Source: Aureimonas frigidaquae (GTDB lineage Bacteria > Pseudomonadota > Alphaproteobacteria > Rhizobiales > Rhizobiaceae). Taken from it: DNA of 64,000 nt. The stretch covers positions 1 through 64,000 of the forward strand of contig NZ_BBWR01000018.1 in the NCBI RefSeq assembly GCF_001463905.1, read 5' to 3'. A program made the translations under genes and the position numbers. Of this stretch, positions 35,148-44,167 are shown in pieces. Position 1 is the stretch's first letter, and each line of letters begins with the position of its first letter. Below the pieces are notes generated by a model. The model was given only the letters and a program-made list of their open reading frames with translations. It was not told the DNA's origin and searched no databases.

Positions 35148-36092
35148 TCAATCGCAGAGCGGTTGGGTGTTGGGCGTGTTGCGGCGGTTGGCCAGTTGCT
35201 GGCGGACGCGGCGCAGCTTCTCGCGCCCGCCTTCCTTGCGCTCGATCGCCACGCCATAGGCGATGATGTCGATGGCGATCAGATGCGCGTAGCGGATCGT
35301 CGCAGGGCTGAGAATGTCCTCATCCGCCGGCATGTCCAGCCGTACGGCAACATCCACCGCTCCGTGCAGCAGGCTGTCGGAGGGTGCGATGCCGATGGTC
35401 AGGGCGCCATATTCCCGCGCCACGGTGACGGCGCGGGCGAGTTCCTCGTTGTCGCCGGTGAGCGAGCAGCACAGGACGATGTCGCCCCTGTCGATGGCCG
35501 ATGCCAGCATGAGCTGCATCTGGTGGTCGGCGCAGGGGATGACGCGGATGCCGAGGCGGAAGAAGCGGTTCTGCGCCTCCTCGATCATCCAGGAGGAAAC
35601 CCCGCCGCTGCCGAAGGCATAGAGTGTCGAGCAGGAAGCGATCAGGCGGATCGCTTCCTGCGCGCCGACAAGGTCGGCCGTGCGGAACATCTGGTCGATC
35701 GCCGCATGTGCGCGCGTGACGACCCTGTCGGCAATTTCGGCAACGCCCACCGGCTGCGTCTGCGGTTCGAGGTAGCGGATGCCGACCCGCATCGAGCCCA
35801 TGATGCGCAGCTTCAGATCTTTCAGGCCGTCACAGCCGATGCCGCGCGCAAAACGCGTGATGGTCGGCGCCGATACGCCGATCCACGTCACCAGCGCCTC
35901 GACCGGCGTTTCCACGAAACGGCGCGGTTCCGACAGGATGGCATCGGCAATCCTGCGGTTGGAGCGGGAATAGCTGTCCCGCTGGTCGATCAGATGGGCG
36001 ATGACGTCCTTGCGGGTGGGTGCCGGGGGGCGTACCGGACGGGAGGATTGCGTAGCGGAGCGTTTCTTTTCGCTGCCCGTCGTTCCCGCCAT
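35148..36092 (-). CDS. MurR/RpiR-family transcriptional regulator
   Basis: Regulator of 314 residues with an N-terminal RpiR helix-turn-helix domain (about 25-100, including IGVSAPTITRFARGIGCDG) and a C-terminal SIS sugar-phosphate-sensing domain (about 125-260, with LYAFGSGGVSSWMIEEAQNRF). The family responds to phosphorylated sugars or sugar acids. It lies upstream of the catabolic operon in the same direction and almost certainly controls it through the intervening AT-rich region. The ATG at 36092 has GGGGAGAGG 7 nt upstream and is preferred over a GTG at 36110. It differs from the second RpiR protein near 47 kb, so the two clusters have separate regulators. Confidence 0.92.
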   Translation of the reverse strand: MAGTTGSEKKRSATQSSRPVRPPAPTRKDVIAHLIDQRDSYSRSNRRIADAILSEPRRFVETPVEALVTWIGVSAPTITRFARGIGCDGLKDLKLRIMGSMRVGIRYLEPQTQPVGVAEIADRVVTRAHAAIDQMFRTADLVGAQEAIRLIASCSTLYAFGSGGVSSWMIEEAQNRFFRLGIRVIPCADHQMQLMLASAIDRGDIVLCCSLTGDNEELARAVTVAREYGALTIGIAPSDSLLHGAVDVAVRLDMPADEDILSPATIRYAHLIAIDIIAYGVAIERKEGGREKLRRVRQQLANRRNTPNTQPLCD

Positions 36093-36165
36093 CGCGCCGC
36101 CTCTCCCCACGGATCATCCCGTCCGTGACATGAGTACCATCTCCGCACGGCGGAAACAGTGCTGA

Positions 36166-36759
36166 TTACGAGGGCATGATCGCCACGTCCCCCTGGCGCT
36201 CGCGCTGGCGCAGAAGGTCCCGCTCCGCCGACCAGGAATGTCCGCTCCACCCGGCAAAGCCGAAGCCGAACAACCGGATCGGCCCGTGCGAGCGGTCCGG
36301 CGCCTGGTTGAGCGCGGCCAGCGTCACCAGGAGCCCGGTGCTCGGAATGGTCGGCGTTGCCGCGCCGTGGACACGCAGCGCGGCTTCGGCCTCTTCGTGC
36401 AGCGCCGTATCCAGCATGTGAAAGCTGTGCCGAGGCAGCTTGCGCTTGAGGCTGCGGGTCCAGCACAGCTCGTCCGCGCGGTCGGCCAGTTCGGGAAAGG
36501 GAAAGAGGATCGTCCGTGCCGATCGGACGACGTCCCGTTCGCCGAAACCGGCTTCGCGCGCCCATTCCGCCGGCTGCCCACCCCGGTTGACGAGCGCCAG
36601 ATGCGTGACACGCCGGCCTGCTGCGCGCCCGAAGGCCGGCGCGTTGTTGAACCGGATGACGCAGTCTGCCGCATCGATCATCGGCCCCTGTTCGGGCCGC
36701 ACTCGGCCGTTACCGACGATGGAAATGGAGCCGGATGACGCATGGGGCAGGTCGAACAT
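36166..36759 (-). CDS. GT29-like (sialyltransferase-fold) protein
   Basis: Short protein of 197 residues. Its N-terminal half matches the sialyltransferase L-motif pattern: SISIVGNGRV, then MIDAADCVIRFNNAP, with spacing as in bacterial GT29-like proteins. Later STGLLVTLAALN resembles the S-motif. Known GT29 members transfer sialic acid from CMP-sialate, but bacterial relatives of this size are mostly uncharacterised and no CMP-sialate genes are present here. It points leftward, divergent from the zinc-ribbon GT2 gene, and opens the glycan island. Function beyond a nucleotide-sugar-binding fold is not assigned. Confidence 0.72.
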   Translation of the reverse strand: MFDLPHASSGSISIVGNGRVRPEQGPMIDAADCVIRFNNAPAFGRAAGRRVTHLALVNRGGQPAEWAREAGFGERDVVRSARTILFPFPELADRADELCWTRSLKRKLPRHSFHMLDTALHEEAEAALRVHGAATPTIPSTGLLVTLAALNQAPDRSHGPIRLFGFGFAGWSGHSWSAERDLLRQRERQGDVAIMPS

Positions 36760-36854
36760 GAAGGACTCCGTTGAACTGTGGTGCCAACGCGATAGCTCGC
36801 ACTTCGTTGCGGCCGCCCCGATCGGGCGCCGCCATCTCGAAAGGCCATGACCCG

Positions 36855-37814
36855 GTGCTGCAACGCTGCCCGCTCTGCCAATCCAGGAATATCGAGCCCA
36901 CGCGCCGGGTCTTGCGCCATCGCGACGGCCGGCCGATCACCTACCCTGCAGCCTGCGCCGCGTGCGGGCTGCTCATCGATCCGGAGCGCTGCCACGGCCT
37001 TGCCGGCGCCCTGGCCCGCTGGTCCGCCGCCGGCCGTGTCGATGCTGCCTTGGGCTGCGGTTTTGGCATGGATGCCTACACGCTGCGCATGGCATCGACG
37101 CTGTTCCAGCAGCTCTTCGAGCCGCTGGGCGACAGCCAGGCAAAGGCCCTTGCCTTCCCCCATTCCGAGCATCCAGGCTGTGGCGCACTCATTCACGGGG
37201 GCGGGGCAGCGACAGCCGATATCAGCCTTGGCTATCTGTGCCGCCCGGACGCGGTCGACGCCATCCTGGCCGGAGCCGCGGTTCATCTGGCCTGGGCGCG
37301 CGAAATCGTGCTTTTGTGCGATGGCACTGCCCGCGTGCCGGCCCCCATGCCGAAGGGCGTGCGCATCGTCTACCGCCCGCTCGACGGCCATTTCGGCGAT
37401 CAGCGCAACGCGCTGCAGGATCTGGCCGTCAGCGACTGGATCCTGCAGCTCGATGCAGATGAAACCTTCCGCCCGGAAGCAGGTCCGTTCCTGCGAGCGC
37501 TGGCTGCCCATGCAAGCGCGCAGGACATTGCCTCTATCGGATTGCCGAGGCGGAACTTTGTGGACGGCGTCCTCTCCGATGTCTTTCCCGACACGCAGTA
37601 TCGGTTGAACCGCCGCGCCGTGCGCTTTGCCGGCCGCGTGCACGAGCGCCCCGACCGGCCGTGGCAAAGGAGCATGATCAGCCTCAACTGCGCGATCGAA
37701 CATCACCTGTCACGACGGCACGTCGTCGAACGCTCGCACCGATACGACAGGATGGCGCCCGGCCAGGGCCGGTTGGAGGAGGAGGCTGCGCTCCTCCTGC
37801 CCTATCGCGACTGA
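36855..37814 (+). CDS. GT2-like glycosyltransferase with N-terminal zinc ribbon
   Basis: Protein of 319 residues. It opens with four cysteines in zinc-ribbon spacing (C5-x2-C8 and C34-x2-C37). A GT2-type catalytic region follows in which DQRNALQDLAVSDWILQLDADE resembles WaaE/KdtX-like transferases; the DAD triad at about residue 200 would bind the metal-nucleotide-sugar. The C-terminal part (RRAVRFAGRVHERP) also fits that group. A GTG start at 36855 with AAAGG about 10 nt upstream is preferred. An in-frame ATG at 36771 would leave only 11 bp to the divergent gene and add an unconserved leader. Its end overlaps the convergent GT4 gene by 13 bp. Confidence 0.7.
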   Translation: MLQRCPLCQSRNIEPTRRVLRHRDGRPITYPAACAACGLLIDPERCHGLAGALARWSAAGRVDAALGCGFGMDAYTLRMASTLFQQLFEPLGDSQAKALAFPHSEHPGCGALIHGGGAATADISLGYLCRPDAVDAILAGAAVHLAWAREIVLLCDGTARVPAPMPKGVRIVYRPLDGHFGDQRNALQDLAVSDWILQLDADETFRPEAGPFLRALAAHASAQDIASIGLPRRNFVDGVLSDVFPDTQYRLNRRAVRFAGRVHERPDRPWQRSMISLNCAIEHHLSRRHVVERSHRYDRMAPGQGRLEEEAALLLPYRD

Positions 37815-38974
37815 CTGCGGGCGATGGCGGCCCGGTAGAGATCGAGCGTCTCCCGGCCGAGGCTGGCCCGCGTGAAGCGGCTTGCCGCAGCGAGCGCGCG
37901 GTTGCGCATGCCCAGGCGATGTTCCGGCTCCGCGATGAGTGGGCGCAGCACCTCCACCAGCGCGGGCGCGCTCGTCTGCGACGCCAGAACGCCCCCGGCG
38001 CCGACGAAGGCACGGGCGCTCGCATCCGATGCGCTGGCCACCACGGCCCGGCCATAGGCCAGCGCCTCCTGGTAGACCAGGCCGAAACTCTCATAGCGCG
38101 AGGGCGCCACGACGATATGGGCCGCCGCATATTCGCGCATCAGATCCTCCTGCGGGCGGCGGCCGAGCGCCTCGATCCGCCGGGCCGCACCGGGCGCCAA
38201 ACCCTCTGGAAGATCCTCCGGCGGCACGCCCAGCAAGCGGAGCCTGAAATTCGGAAGACTGCCGCGCTCCGCCTCCTCCGCAAGGATTCCGATGGCCTCG
38301 ATCAGCTCCGGGAAGCCTTTGCGCTCCTCGGCCCGTCCGACGAACAACAGCCGGACGTCGCCGGTGCCCGGATAGGGCGCCTGCGCTGCGGCTTGCAGGA
38401 ATTCAGGCGGCAGCGACAGGCCGATCGTCGCATGCGGCACATCCGGGTCGATGCCGTAATGCTGCGCCATGCGCGCGCCGTGATCCTGCGTGTTGGAGAT
38501 GAGGCCGGCGCTGCCCAGCACCTGGCGGCGCTCCAGCCGGTCGGCGCTCGCATTGTCGATCCGGTCGCGCAAACGCTTCGCCGCCACGCGCGAATAAGCT
38601 GCGGGCGTCGAATTGCGCGTGACGAGCGGCAGGTCGGAGCGCCCCGTCAGCAAGGCTGCCGGCGCATACCAGTTGGTCGCCTCGACCACCGCGAAGGGGC
38701 GGGCGCGATGCGCCGCCAGGACGGCGCGCCGGAAGGCCAGCGGCGCGGCAAGGTGCCCTGCCCCGCCCCACTTGCGCAACCGCGCCAGGGCCCCGGTCTC
38801 GAACGCCGCGCCCAGGATGCGGACCCCGCCCTCGACCGTTTCGCCCGTGCGGTCCAGGGTGATGACCGTCATGTCGCAGCCCTCAGCCACCAGGCTTTCG
38901 GCGATTTCGCGGGCGGCGGTGGACAGCCCGCTGGGCGACGGCGGATAGTCCCAGGCCAGAAGACAGCAGCGCAT
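37802..38974 (-). CDS. GT4-family glycosyltransferase
   Basis: GT-B fold glycosyltransferase of 390 residues. The N-terminal acceptor domain starts LLAWDYPPSPSGLSTAAREIA, and the C-terminal donor domain has LLFVGRAEERKGFPELIEAI and the E-x7-E motif in YESFGLVYQEAL. This is a retaining transferase using a nucleotide sugar. Start choice: an ATG at 38974 shares its A with the TGA of the upstream GT4 gene; a GTG three bases earlier is equally possible. The two leftward GT4 genes are thus coupled and probably act in sequence on the same acceptor. Confidence 0.9.
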   Translation of the reverse strand: MRCCLLAWDYPPSPSGLSTAAREIAESLVAEGCDMTVITLDRTGETVEGGVRILGAAFETGALARLRKWGGAGHLAAPLAFRRAVLAAHRARPFAVVEATNWYAPAALLTGRSDLPLVTRNSTPAAYSRVAAKRLRDRIDNASADRLERRQVLGSAGLISNTQDHGARMAQHYGIDPDVPHATIGLSLPPEFLQAAAQAPYPGTGDVRLLFVGRAEERKGFPELIEAIGILAEEAERGSLPNFRLRLLGVPPEDLPEGLAPGAARRIEALGRRPQEDLMREYAAAHIVVAPSRYESFGLVYQEALAYGRAVVASASDASARAFVGAGGVLASQTSAPALVEVLRPLIAEPEHRLGMRNRALAAASRFTRASLGRETLDLYRAAIARSQSR

Positions 38975-40041
38975 CACGACTCCAGAAGCTTGCGATACAG
39001 GGCGATATAGGCCTCTGCCATACGGTCGGAGGTGAAGCGCGCATCGAAGGCGGCCCGGATGGAACGCCGGTCGAGTTCCGGGATACGGCCGAGCGCGCGG
39101 ACGGCTTCCTCTTCGCTCGAGACGACGAACCCCGTCACCCCGTCTTGCACCACTTCGGGCACGGACCCGGCATTCCAGCCGATGACGGGCGTGCCGCAGG
39201 CCATGCTTTCGATCATGACCAGGCCGAAGGGTTCGGGCCAGTCGATGGGAAACAGAAGCGCCTCCGCTCGCTGCAGAAGCGTCTGTTTGGCGGCGTCGCC
39301 GAGCGGCCCTTCGTAGATTGCGTCCGGTCCGAGCAGGGGCGCCACCTGTTCCTCGAAATAGCGCGGATTGCCCACGTCGATCGTTCCGGCAAGGCGGATG
39401 GTTCGGCCGGCCGCCCGTGCCACGCGGATGGCCCGGTCCGGCCGCTTCTGATCCGTCATTCGGCCGATGAAGGCGACATAACCGCCATCGCCCCGGCCCG
39501 GCGCGTAGCGCGTGGCATCGATGCCGTGGTGAACGATCCCCGCGCGGTTGGCAGCCGGCAGCATATCCGATTGCGCCCTGGATATGGCGGCCACGGGAAG
39601 ATCGGGGAACGCGTCGAAGAACAGCGTCCGGTCGAGCTGGTCGACGCGCCAGTGGATGGTTGTGACAGAGTGGCGCCGCCTCGGCCCCAGCAGCGCCGCA
39701 TGAAAAAATTCACCATGACAATGGATGATGTCAAAGCGATCCATTTCCCGCCTTAGTTCCTCCATGCGCACTGCTTCCAGAACGGAAGGTGTTGACGGTG
39801 GAACATCTGAATATTTGCGTTCCAAGCTAAGCAAACTCGGTAGTTTTCCAACCTGCGGCACCTTTGCCGCACTGTCCGATGGGGCGAACAGCGTTACTTC
39901 CAATCCTGCCCTCATCAGAGCGACGGAGAGGTCGTGGACGATCCGCTCCGTTCCCCCATGGTCGGCAGGCGGTACAGGGAAAATGCTTGGGGCAACCTGT
40001 GCAACGCGGATTGGCAATGAGGTCTTGTGCGTGGCCGGCAT
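38974..40041 (-). CDS. GT4-family glycosyltransferase
   Basis: GT-B fold glycosyltransferase of 355 residues. Typical features are the N-terminal FPVPPADHGGTERIVHDLS glycine-rich loop, a central HGIDATRYAPG, GYVAFIGRMTDQKRPDRAI at the start of the donor domain, and the E-x7-E motif in WPEPFGLVMIESMACGTP. The real start is the ATG at 40041. The open frame extends more than 150 codons upstream, but that part lies antisense to the sucrose-phosphate-synthase-like gene and has no family features. Only 33 bp separate its start from that divergent gene. Confidence 0.9.
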   Translation of the reverse strand: MPATHKTSLPIRVAQVAPSIFPVPPADHGGTERIVHDLSVALMRAGLEVTLFAPSDSAAKVPQVGKLPSLLSLERKYSDVPPSTPSVLEAVRMEELRREMDRFDIIHCHGEFFHAALLGPRRRHSVTTIHWRVDQLDRTLFFDAFPDLPVAAISRAQSDMLPAANRAGIVHHGIDATRYAPGRGDGGYVAFIGRMTDQKRPDRAIRVARAAGRTIRLAGTIDVGNPRYFEEQVAPLLGPDAIYEGPLGDAAKQTLLQRAEALLFPIDWPEPFGLVMIESMACGTPVIGWNAGSVPEVVQDGVTGFVVSSEEEAVRALGRIPELDRRSIRAAFDARFTSDRMAEAYIALYRKLLES

Positions 40042-40074
40042 ACGCACTCCTGGTTTGGCGTAGAGGGAGCACGT

Positions 40075-42141
40075 ATGTTCGTCTTGCATGTCGCACTTCA
40101 AGGGTGCCTCAAAGGATGCGACGTCCAGTACGGCCTGACTGCCGATACGGGCGGGCACATCCGCTACCTTCTCGATCTGGTGGAAGCGGCCGCCGAGCTG
40201 CACCCGACCCATCGCCACGTGATCGCGACCCGCCTCTTCGACGGGATGGGAGAGGCCTATACGCGAACGGTCGAGCCGTGCCGCCCGGGCGTGGAGATCA
40301 TCCGGATCGCTTCGGCCAACCCCGCCTATCTTCCGAAGGAGGATATCCACACGGAAGTGGCGAGTTTTGCCGAGAACCTGATCGCCCATATCGAAGCCGG
40401 TGCCCGGCCGGACGTCATCCACGCGCATTACGCCGATGCGGCGCAGGTTGCGGCCATTGTTCGCCGGCGGCTCGGCATTCCCTTTGTCTTCACCGCCCAT
40501 TCGCTGGGGCGGGTCAAGCAGGCCATGCTGGACGGCACCGGCGACATGACCGGCATGGCGCAGCGCATTGCCGCAGAAGAGCTCGCCCTGTCGCAGGCAA
40601 GCCTTCTAATCGCGTCCTCCCGGGACGAGGCGGAGGTGCAGTATGCGCTCTACGATGCGTATGATCCGGGGCGAATCCGCGTCCTGCCGCCCGGCAGCAA
40701 TCTGTCGGCCTTCCGGAACGCCGTGCCGTCCGCCCGGATCGAGGCGGAGCTGGCGCGCTTCCTGCGCCAGCCGGATAAGCCCTGCATCCTGGCCATCGCC
40801 CGGCCCGTGCGCCGCAAGAACCTGACCGCGCTCATCGAAGCCTATGGCCGCAACGCCGCATTGCGGGACAAGGCCAATCTGATTCTGGTGGCCGGCACGC
40901 GCGACGATATCGAAACGCTCGACGGAGAGATGTCGAGCGTGATGGAAGACATGCTGCGGCTGATCGATCGCTATGACCTTTATGGCCAGGTGGCCTATCC
41001 CAAGCACCATTGCCCCCAGGACGTTCCGGGCTATTACGCCTATGCACGGGCCCGATGCGGGGTCTTCGTCAATCCGGCGCTGAACGAGCCCTTCGGCCTG
41101 ACGCTCCTTGAAGCGTCCGCTGCCAGCCTTCCCCTTGTCGCCACCGACAGCGGCGGCCCGAACGACATTATCGAAACATGCGGGAACGGCGTGCTGGTCG
41201 ATCCGCGCAACCCCGACGATATCGGCCGCGCGGCCCTGCGCATCATTGCCGACGAACGGCTCTGGAACCGCCTGTCGCGCGCTGGCGACGCCGCAGCGGC
41301 CGCCTATGACTGGGGCCGCCATGCGCGCCGTTATACAGGCCTTCTGAACGGGCTGAGGCAGCCGGCAGCGCTACAGCCGACACGCCCGAACAAGCTTCTC
41401 GTCTGCGATATCGACAACACGCTGGTCGGCTGCGGCGAAGGTATCCGGGCTTTCCGGGACTGGCGCCCCTCGCAGTCGGGCCTGTCCTTCGGCGTGGCGA
41501 CCGGCCGCTCCTTCCACAGCGCCATGGCGATCCTGGAGCGGGAAGACATGCCACGGCCGCAGTTCCTCATCACCTCGGTCGGTTCGGAGATCTACCACCT
41601 CGACGCAAATGGGGTGACCTACAATTCAGACCGCGCCTGGCAGCGCCGCGTCGCCCGGAGCTGGGAACCGGACAAGGCGATGGCTTGCCTGTCCAATGTC
41701 GAAGGCATCATCCCGCAGGCGCCGTTGGAGCAACGGCCGTTCAAACTGTCCTATTTCTCGGACGGGCGGTCCGCCACGGCGGCGCAGGTACGGGTGCGAC
41801 TGCAGAAGGCCGGCATCGAGGCCTCCGTGATACACAGCCATGGCCGCTATCTGGACGTGCTGCCCTCCGGAGTATCCAAGGGATCGGCGGTCGATTTCGT
41901 CCGCCGGCTCCTCCGCCTCCCGATCGAAGCGGTTATCGTGGCCGGGGATAGCGGCAACGATGTGGAGATGCTGCGCAGCGTTCCGCAATCCATCATCGTG
42001 GCGAACCATTCGGACGATCTGCCCAATCTTCCCGCGCTCCGCCACTCCTACGTCTCGCACGACACGCATGCGCGGGGCGTGATCGAAGGTGTCGCCCATT
42101 TCCAGATGCTCGCGGGAGTGCCATGCAAGGCAGCGTCCTGA
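40075..42141 (+). CDS. Sucrose-phosphate synthase-like GT4 fused to HAD phosphatase
   Basis: Bifunctional protein of 688 residues. Residues about 1-430 are a GT4 transferase of the sucrose-phosphate-synthase type: QGCLKGCDVQYGLTADTGGH opening, FTAHSLGRVKQ, a RPVRRKNL donor loop and E338-x7-E346. Residues about 440-685 are a HAD phosphatase with nucleophile D445 and acid D447 in CDIDNT and the acidic loop GDSGNDVEML at 624-633, like sucrose-phosphate phosphatase. Together they would turn UDP-glucose and fructose-6-phosphate into sucrose, a compatible solute or a building block. The fusion order matches known bacterial SPS. The ATG at 40075 is preceded by GAGGGAG. A different acceptor cannot be excluded, since the neighbours are glycan genes. 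Confidence 0.85.
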   Translation: MFVLHVALQGCLKGCDVQYGLTADTGGHIRYLLDLVEAAAELHPTHRHVIATRLFDGMGEAYTRTVEPCRPGVEIIRIASANPAYLPKEDIHTEVASFAENLIAHIEAGARPDVIHAHYADAAQVAAIVRRRLGIPFVFTAHSLGRVKQAMLDGTGDMTGMAQRIAAEELALSQASLLIASSRDEAEVQYALYDAYDPGRIRVLPPGSNLSAFRNAVPSARIEAELARFLRQPDKPCILAIARPVRRKNLTALIEAYGRNAALRDKANLILVAGTRDDIETLDGEMSSVMEDMLRLIDRYDLYGQVAYPKHHCPQDVPGYYAYARARCGVFVNPALNEPFGLTLLEASAASLPLVATDSGGPNDIIETCGNGVLVDPRNPDDIGRAALRIIADERLWNRLSRAGDAAAAAYDWGRHARRYTGLLNGLRQPAALQPTRPNKLLVCDIDNTLVGCGEGIRAFRDWRPSQSGLSFGVATGRSFHSAMAILEREDMPRPQFLITSVGSEIYHLDANGVTYNSDRAWQRRVARSWEPDKAMACLSNVEGIIPQAPLEQRPFKLSYFSDGRSATAAQVRVRLQKAGIEASVIHSHGRYLDVLPSGVSKGSAVDFVRRLLRLPIEAVIVAGDSGNDVEMLRSVPQSIIVANHSDDLPNLPALRHSYVSHDTHARGVIEGVAHFQMLAGVPCKAAS

Positions 42142-42986
42142 CCCTCGTGCGTGGCCGCGACGGCCATCTGCGCAATCTGATGCGCAGCCTGCAGGCACAG
42201 ACGGTCCGCCCGCTCGAACTGATCATCGCCTATATGCAGGATGCCCCCGTCCACGACCTGCCGGATCCGGGCTGCCCGGTGCGCGAGATCATCGTGGATG
42301 GCGAGCCCATGCCCCTGGCGCGGGCCCGCAATGCCGCGGCGGCCGCAGCAGCGGGTGAGGTCCTCATCTTCCTGGATGTCGATTGCATCGCATCGCCCGG
42401 CCTGACCGGAGCCTATCTCGACGCAGCGTCCGCTGCGCGGGGATTGTTCCTAGGCGAGGTCCTGTACCTGCCGGGCGGCGCCGTCGGTGACGCGCTGGAC
42501 TATGGCCGCCTCGACCGGCTGGGCCAGCGCCACCCGGCCAAGCCGGACATGCCCGCCACCGGCCTTCGGGCAGAGGAAGACAGCGGCGAATTGTGGGGGC
42601 TGTCCTTCGCGCTTGCCGCAAGCGAGTGGGCGGCGCTCGGCGGCATGGACGAGGCCTTCACCGGCTATGGCGCCGAAGAAACGGATTTCGCCGCCCGCGT
42701 CGGCGCTGCCGGCCTGCCCGTCTACTGGACGGCGGGCGCGCGGGCCTATCATCAGCACCATCCCGTCCACATTCCGCCGCTGCACCACTTCGACCACATC
42801 CTGCGCAACGCGGCCCTGTACCGGGAACGGCATGGGCGCTGGTGCATGGATTACTGGCTGGGCCAGTTCGCGCAGGCCGGGCTGATCGACTGGAGCCTCG
42901 ATGCCGAGGCGATCGGCGTGCGGCGGCGTCCGACGGCGGACGAGGTCGCCGCCGCGCGGCAGCCCGATCACATCCTCTATTCCTGA
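42123..42986 (+). CDS. GT2-family glycosyltransferase
   Basis: GT-A fold glycosyltransferase of 287 residues. It begins with the GT2 nucleotide-binding strand (VLTLVRGRDGHLRNLMRSL) and contains the metal-binding DVD triad in VLIFLDVDCIASPG. A later WGLSFALAASEWAALGGMDE block and GYGAEETDFAARV contain the conserved acceptor-side ED-like motif. It overlaps the preceding bifunctional gene by 19 bases and is followed 11 bp later by the MurG-like gene, so it belongs to the rightward half of the glycan island. The sugar it transfers is unknown. Confidence 0.9.
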   Translation: MQGSVLTLVRGRDGHLRNLMRSLQAQTVRPLELIIAYMQDAPVHDLPDPGCPVREIIVDGEPMPLARARNAAAAAAAGEVLIFLDVDCIASPGLTGAYLDAASAARGLFLGEVLYLPGGAVGDALDYGRLDRLGQRHPAKPDMPATGLRAEEDSGELWGLSFALAASEWAALGGMDEAFTGYGAEETDFAARVGAAGLPVYWTAGARAYHQHHPVHIPPLHHFDHILRNAALYRERHGRWCMDYWLGQFAQAGLIDWSLDAEAIGVRRRPTADEVAAARQPDHILYS

Positions 42987-42997
42987 AGCGGAGACGC

Positions 42998-44167
42998 ATG
43001 TCCGTGACCAAGCCGATCGCCTTCTTCGTCCACCATCAGGGGCGCGGTCATGCCAACCGCACCATGGCGCTCATCGAACGCATGTCACCGGACAGGCCCG
43101 TCACCATCCTGACGGCCGGCCCGGAACTCTTCGACGGGTTCGAGCGGCCGGTCGACATCGTCCGCCTGCCGAACATGATCGGGGCGGCGGTGCCCACGCC
43201 GCGCCTCTTCGCCGAGCCGACGCCGCAAGTCATGCATTGCGTGCCGCTCGGCCTGGCCGAGATGCGCCGGACCATGCGCCTGATCGTCGACGCGCTGGAC
43301 GAGCGGGATGTCGGCCTGTTCGTGGTGGACGTGTCGGCGGAAATCGCCCTCCTCTCGCGCATCGCCAGCACGCCCTGCGTCCAGATCCGCATGCACGGGG
43401 ACCGGTCGGATATCGGCCATATCGGCTCCTACGAAGCCTGCGTCGGCATGCTGGCCCCGTTCGACGAGCGGCTGGAACAGGCGGATTATCCGCCCGAGCT
43501 GCGAGCCAAGACATTCTATAGCGGCGGCCTGTGCACCACGCGCGAGCCCGTTGCCGAGCGGGCCGAGGCGCGGCGGCGCCTCGGGCTCGATCCGTCCCGG
43601 GAAACCATCGTCGTCCTGACCGGCGGCGGCGGCGCCGGCACGCCCTATGCGCCGCTGACGGTCGGCGCTCGCGCGGCGCCCGACGCGCTATGGCTGGTGC
43701 TCGGCCCCACGCTGGAAGAAGGCCACGAGACCGATTTTGCCAATCTGCAAAAGCTCGGCTGGGTCCCCAACGTCACCGATTACCTTGCCGCGGCCGATAT
43801 CGTCATCGCCTCGGCGGGCGACAATACGGTCCACGAAGTGGCCCGCGCCGGCGGGCGGCTCGTCGTCATGCCCGAATGGCGCTACTTCAGTGAGCAGCAC
43901 CGCAAGGCGGAAGCGCTCACGCGCATCGGCGCCGCGGCGTCCTGCCCTGCCTGGCCGGGCGATTTCGACGCATGGCGCAGCCTTTTAGGCCAGGCTCGGG
44001 CCCTCGACCCATCGGTTCTGCAAAGCCTCCACGCGCCCGATGCGGCATCCCGCGCCGCCGCCTGGCTCGAGGATTTGACGCAGACGCTGTGGCGGGGCGC
44101 TGAGCGCCCCGACCGCAGCGAGCCCGGCCTGCCGACGCCCCTGCAAAGGCCGGCCAACGCGGCATGA
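42998..44167 (+). CDS. MurG/GT28-like glycosyltransferase
   Basis: Glycosyltransferase of 389 residues with a GT-B layout related to MurG and MGDG-synthase C-terminal domains. It begins IAFFVHHQGRGHANRTMALIE, a glycine-rich acceptor loop, and the donor half has VLTGGGGAGTPYAPL and ADIVIASAGDNTVHEVA in place of MurG's GGS and GAxT motifs, the latter contacting the nucleotide-sugar. It is too divergent to be the peptidoglycan enzyme, and no cell-wall genes flank it. It overlaps the next gene by 4 bases. Donor and acceptor are not assigned. Confidence 0.85.
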   Translation: MSVTKPIAFFVHHQGRGHANRTMALIERMSPDRPVTILTAGPELFDGFERPVDIVRLPNMIGAAVPTPRLFAEPTPQVMHCVPLGLAEMRRTMRLIVDALDERDVGLFVVDVSAEIALLSRIASTPCVQIRMHGDRSDIGHIGSYEACVGMLAPFDERLEQADYPPELRAKTFYSGGLCTTREPVAERAEARRRLGLDPSRETIVVLTGGGGAGTPYAPLTVGARAAPDALWLVLGPTLEEGHETDFANLQKLGWVPNVTDYLAAADIVIASAGDNTVHEVARAGGRLVVMPEWRYFSEQHRKAEALTRIGAAASCPAWPGDFDAWRSLLGQARALDPSVLQSLHAPDAASRAAAWLEDLTQTLWRGAERPDRSEPGLPTPLQRPANAA

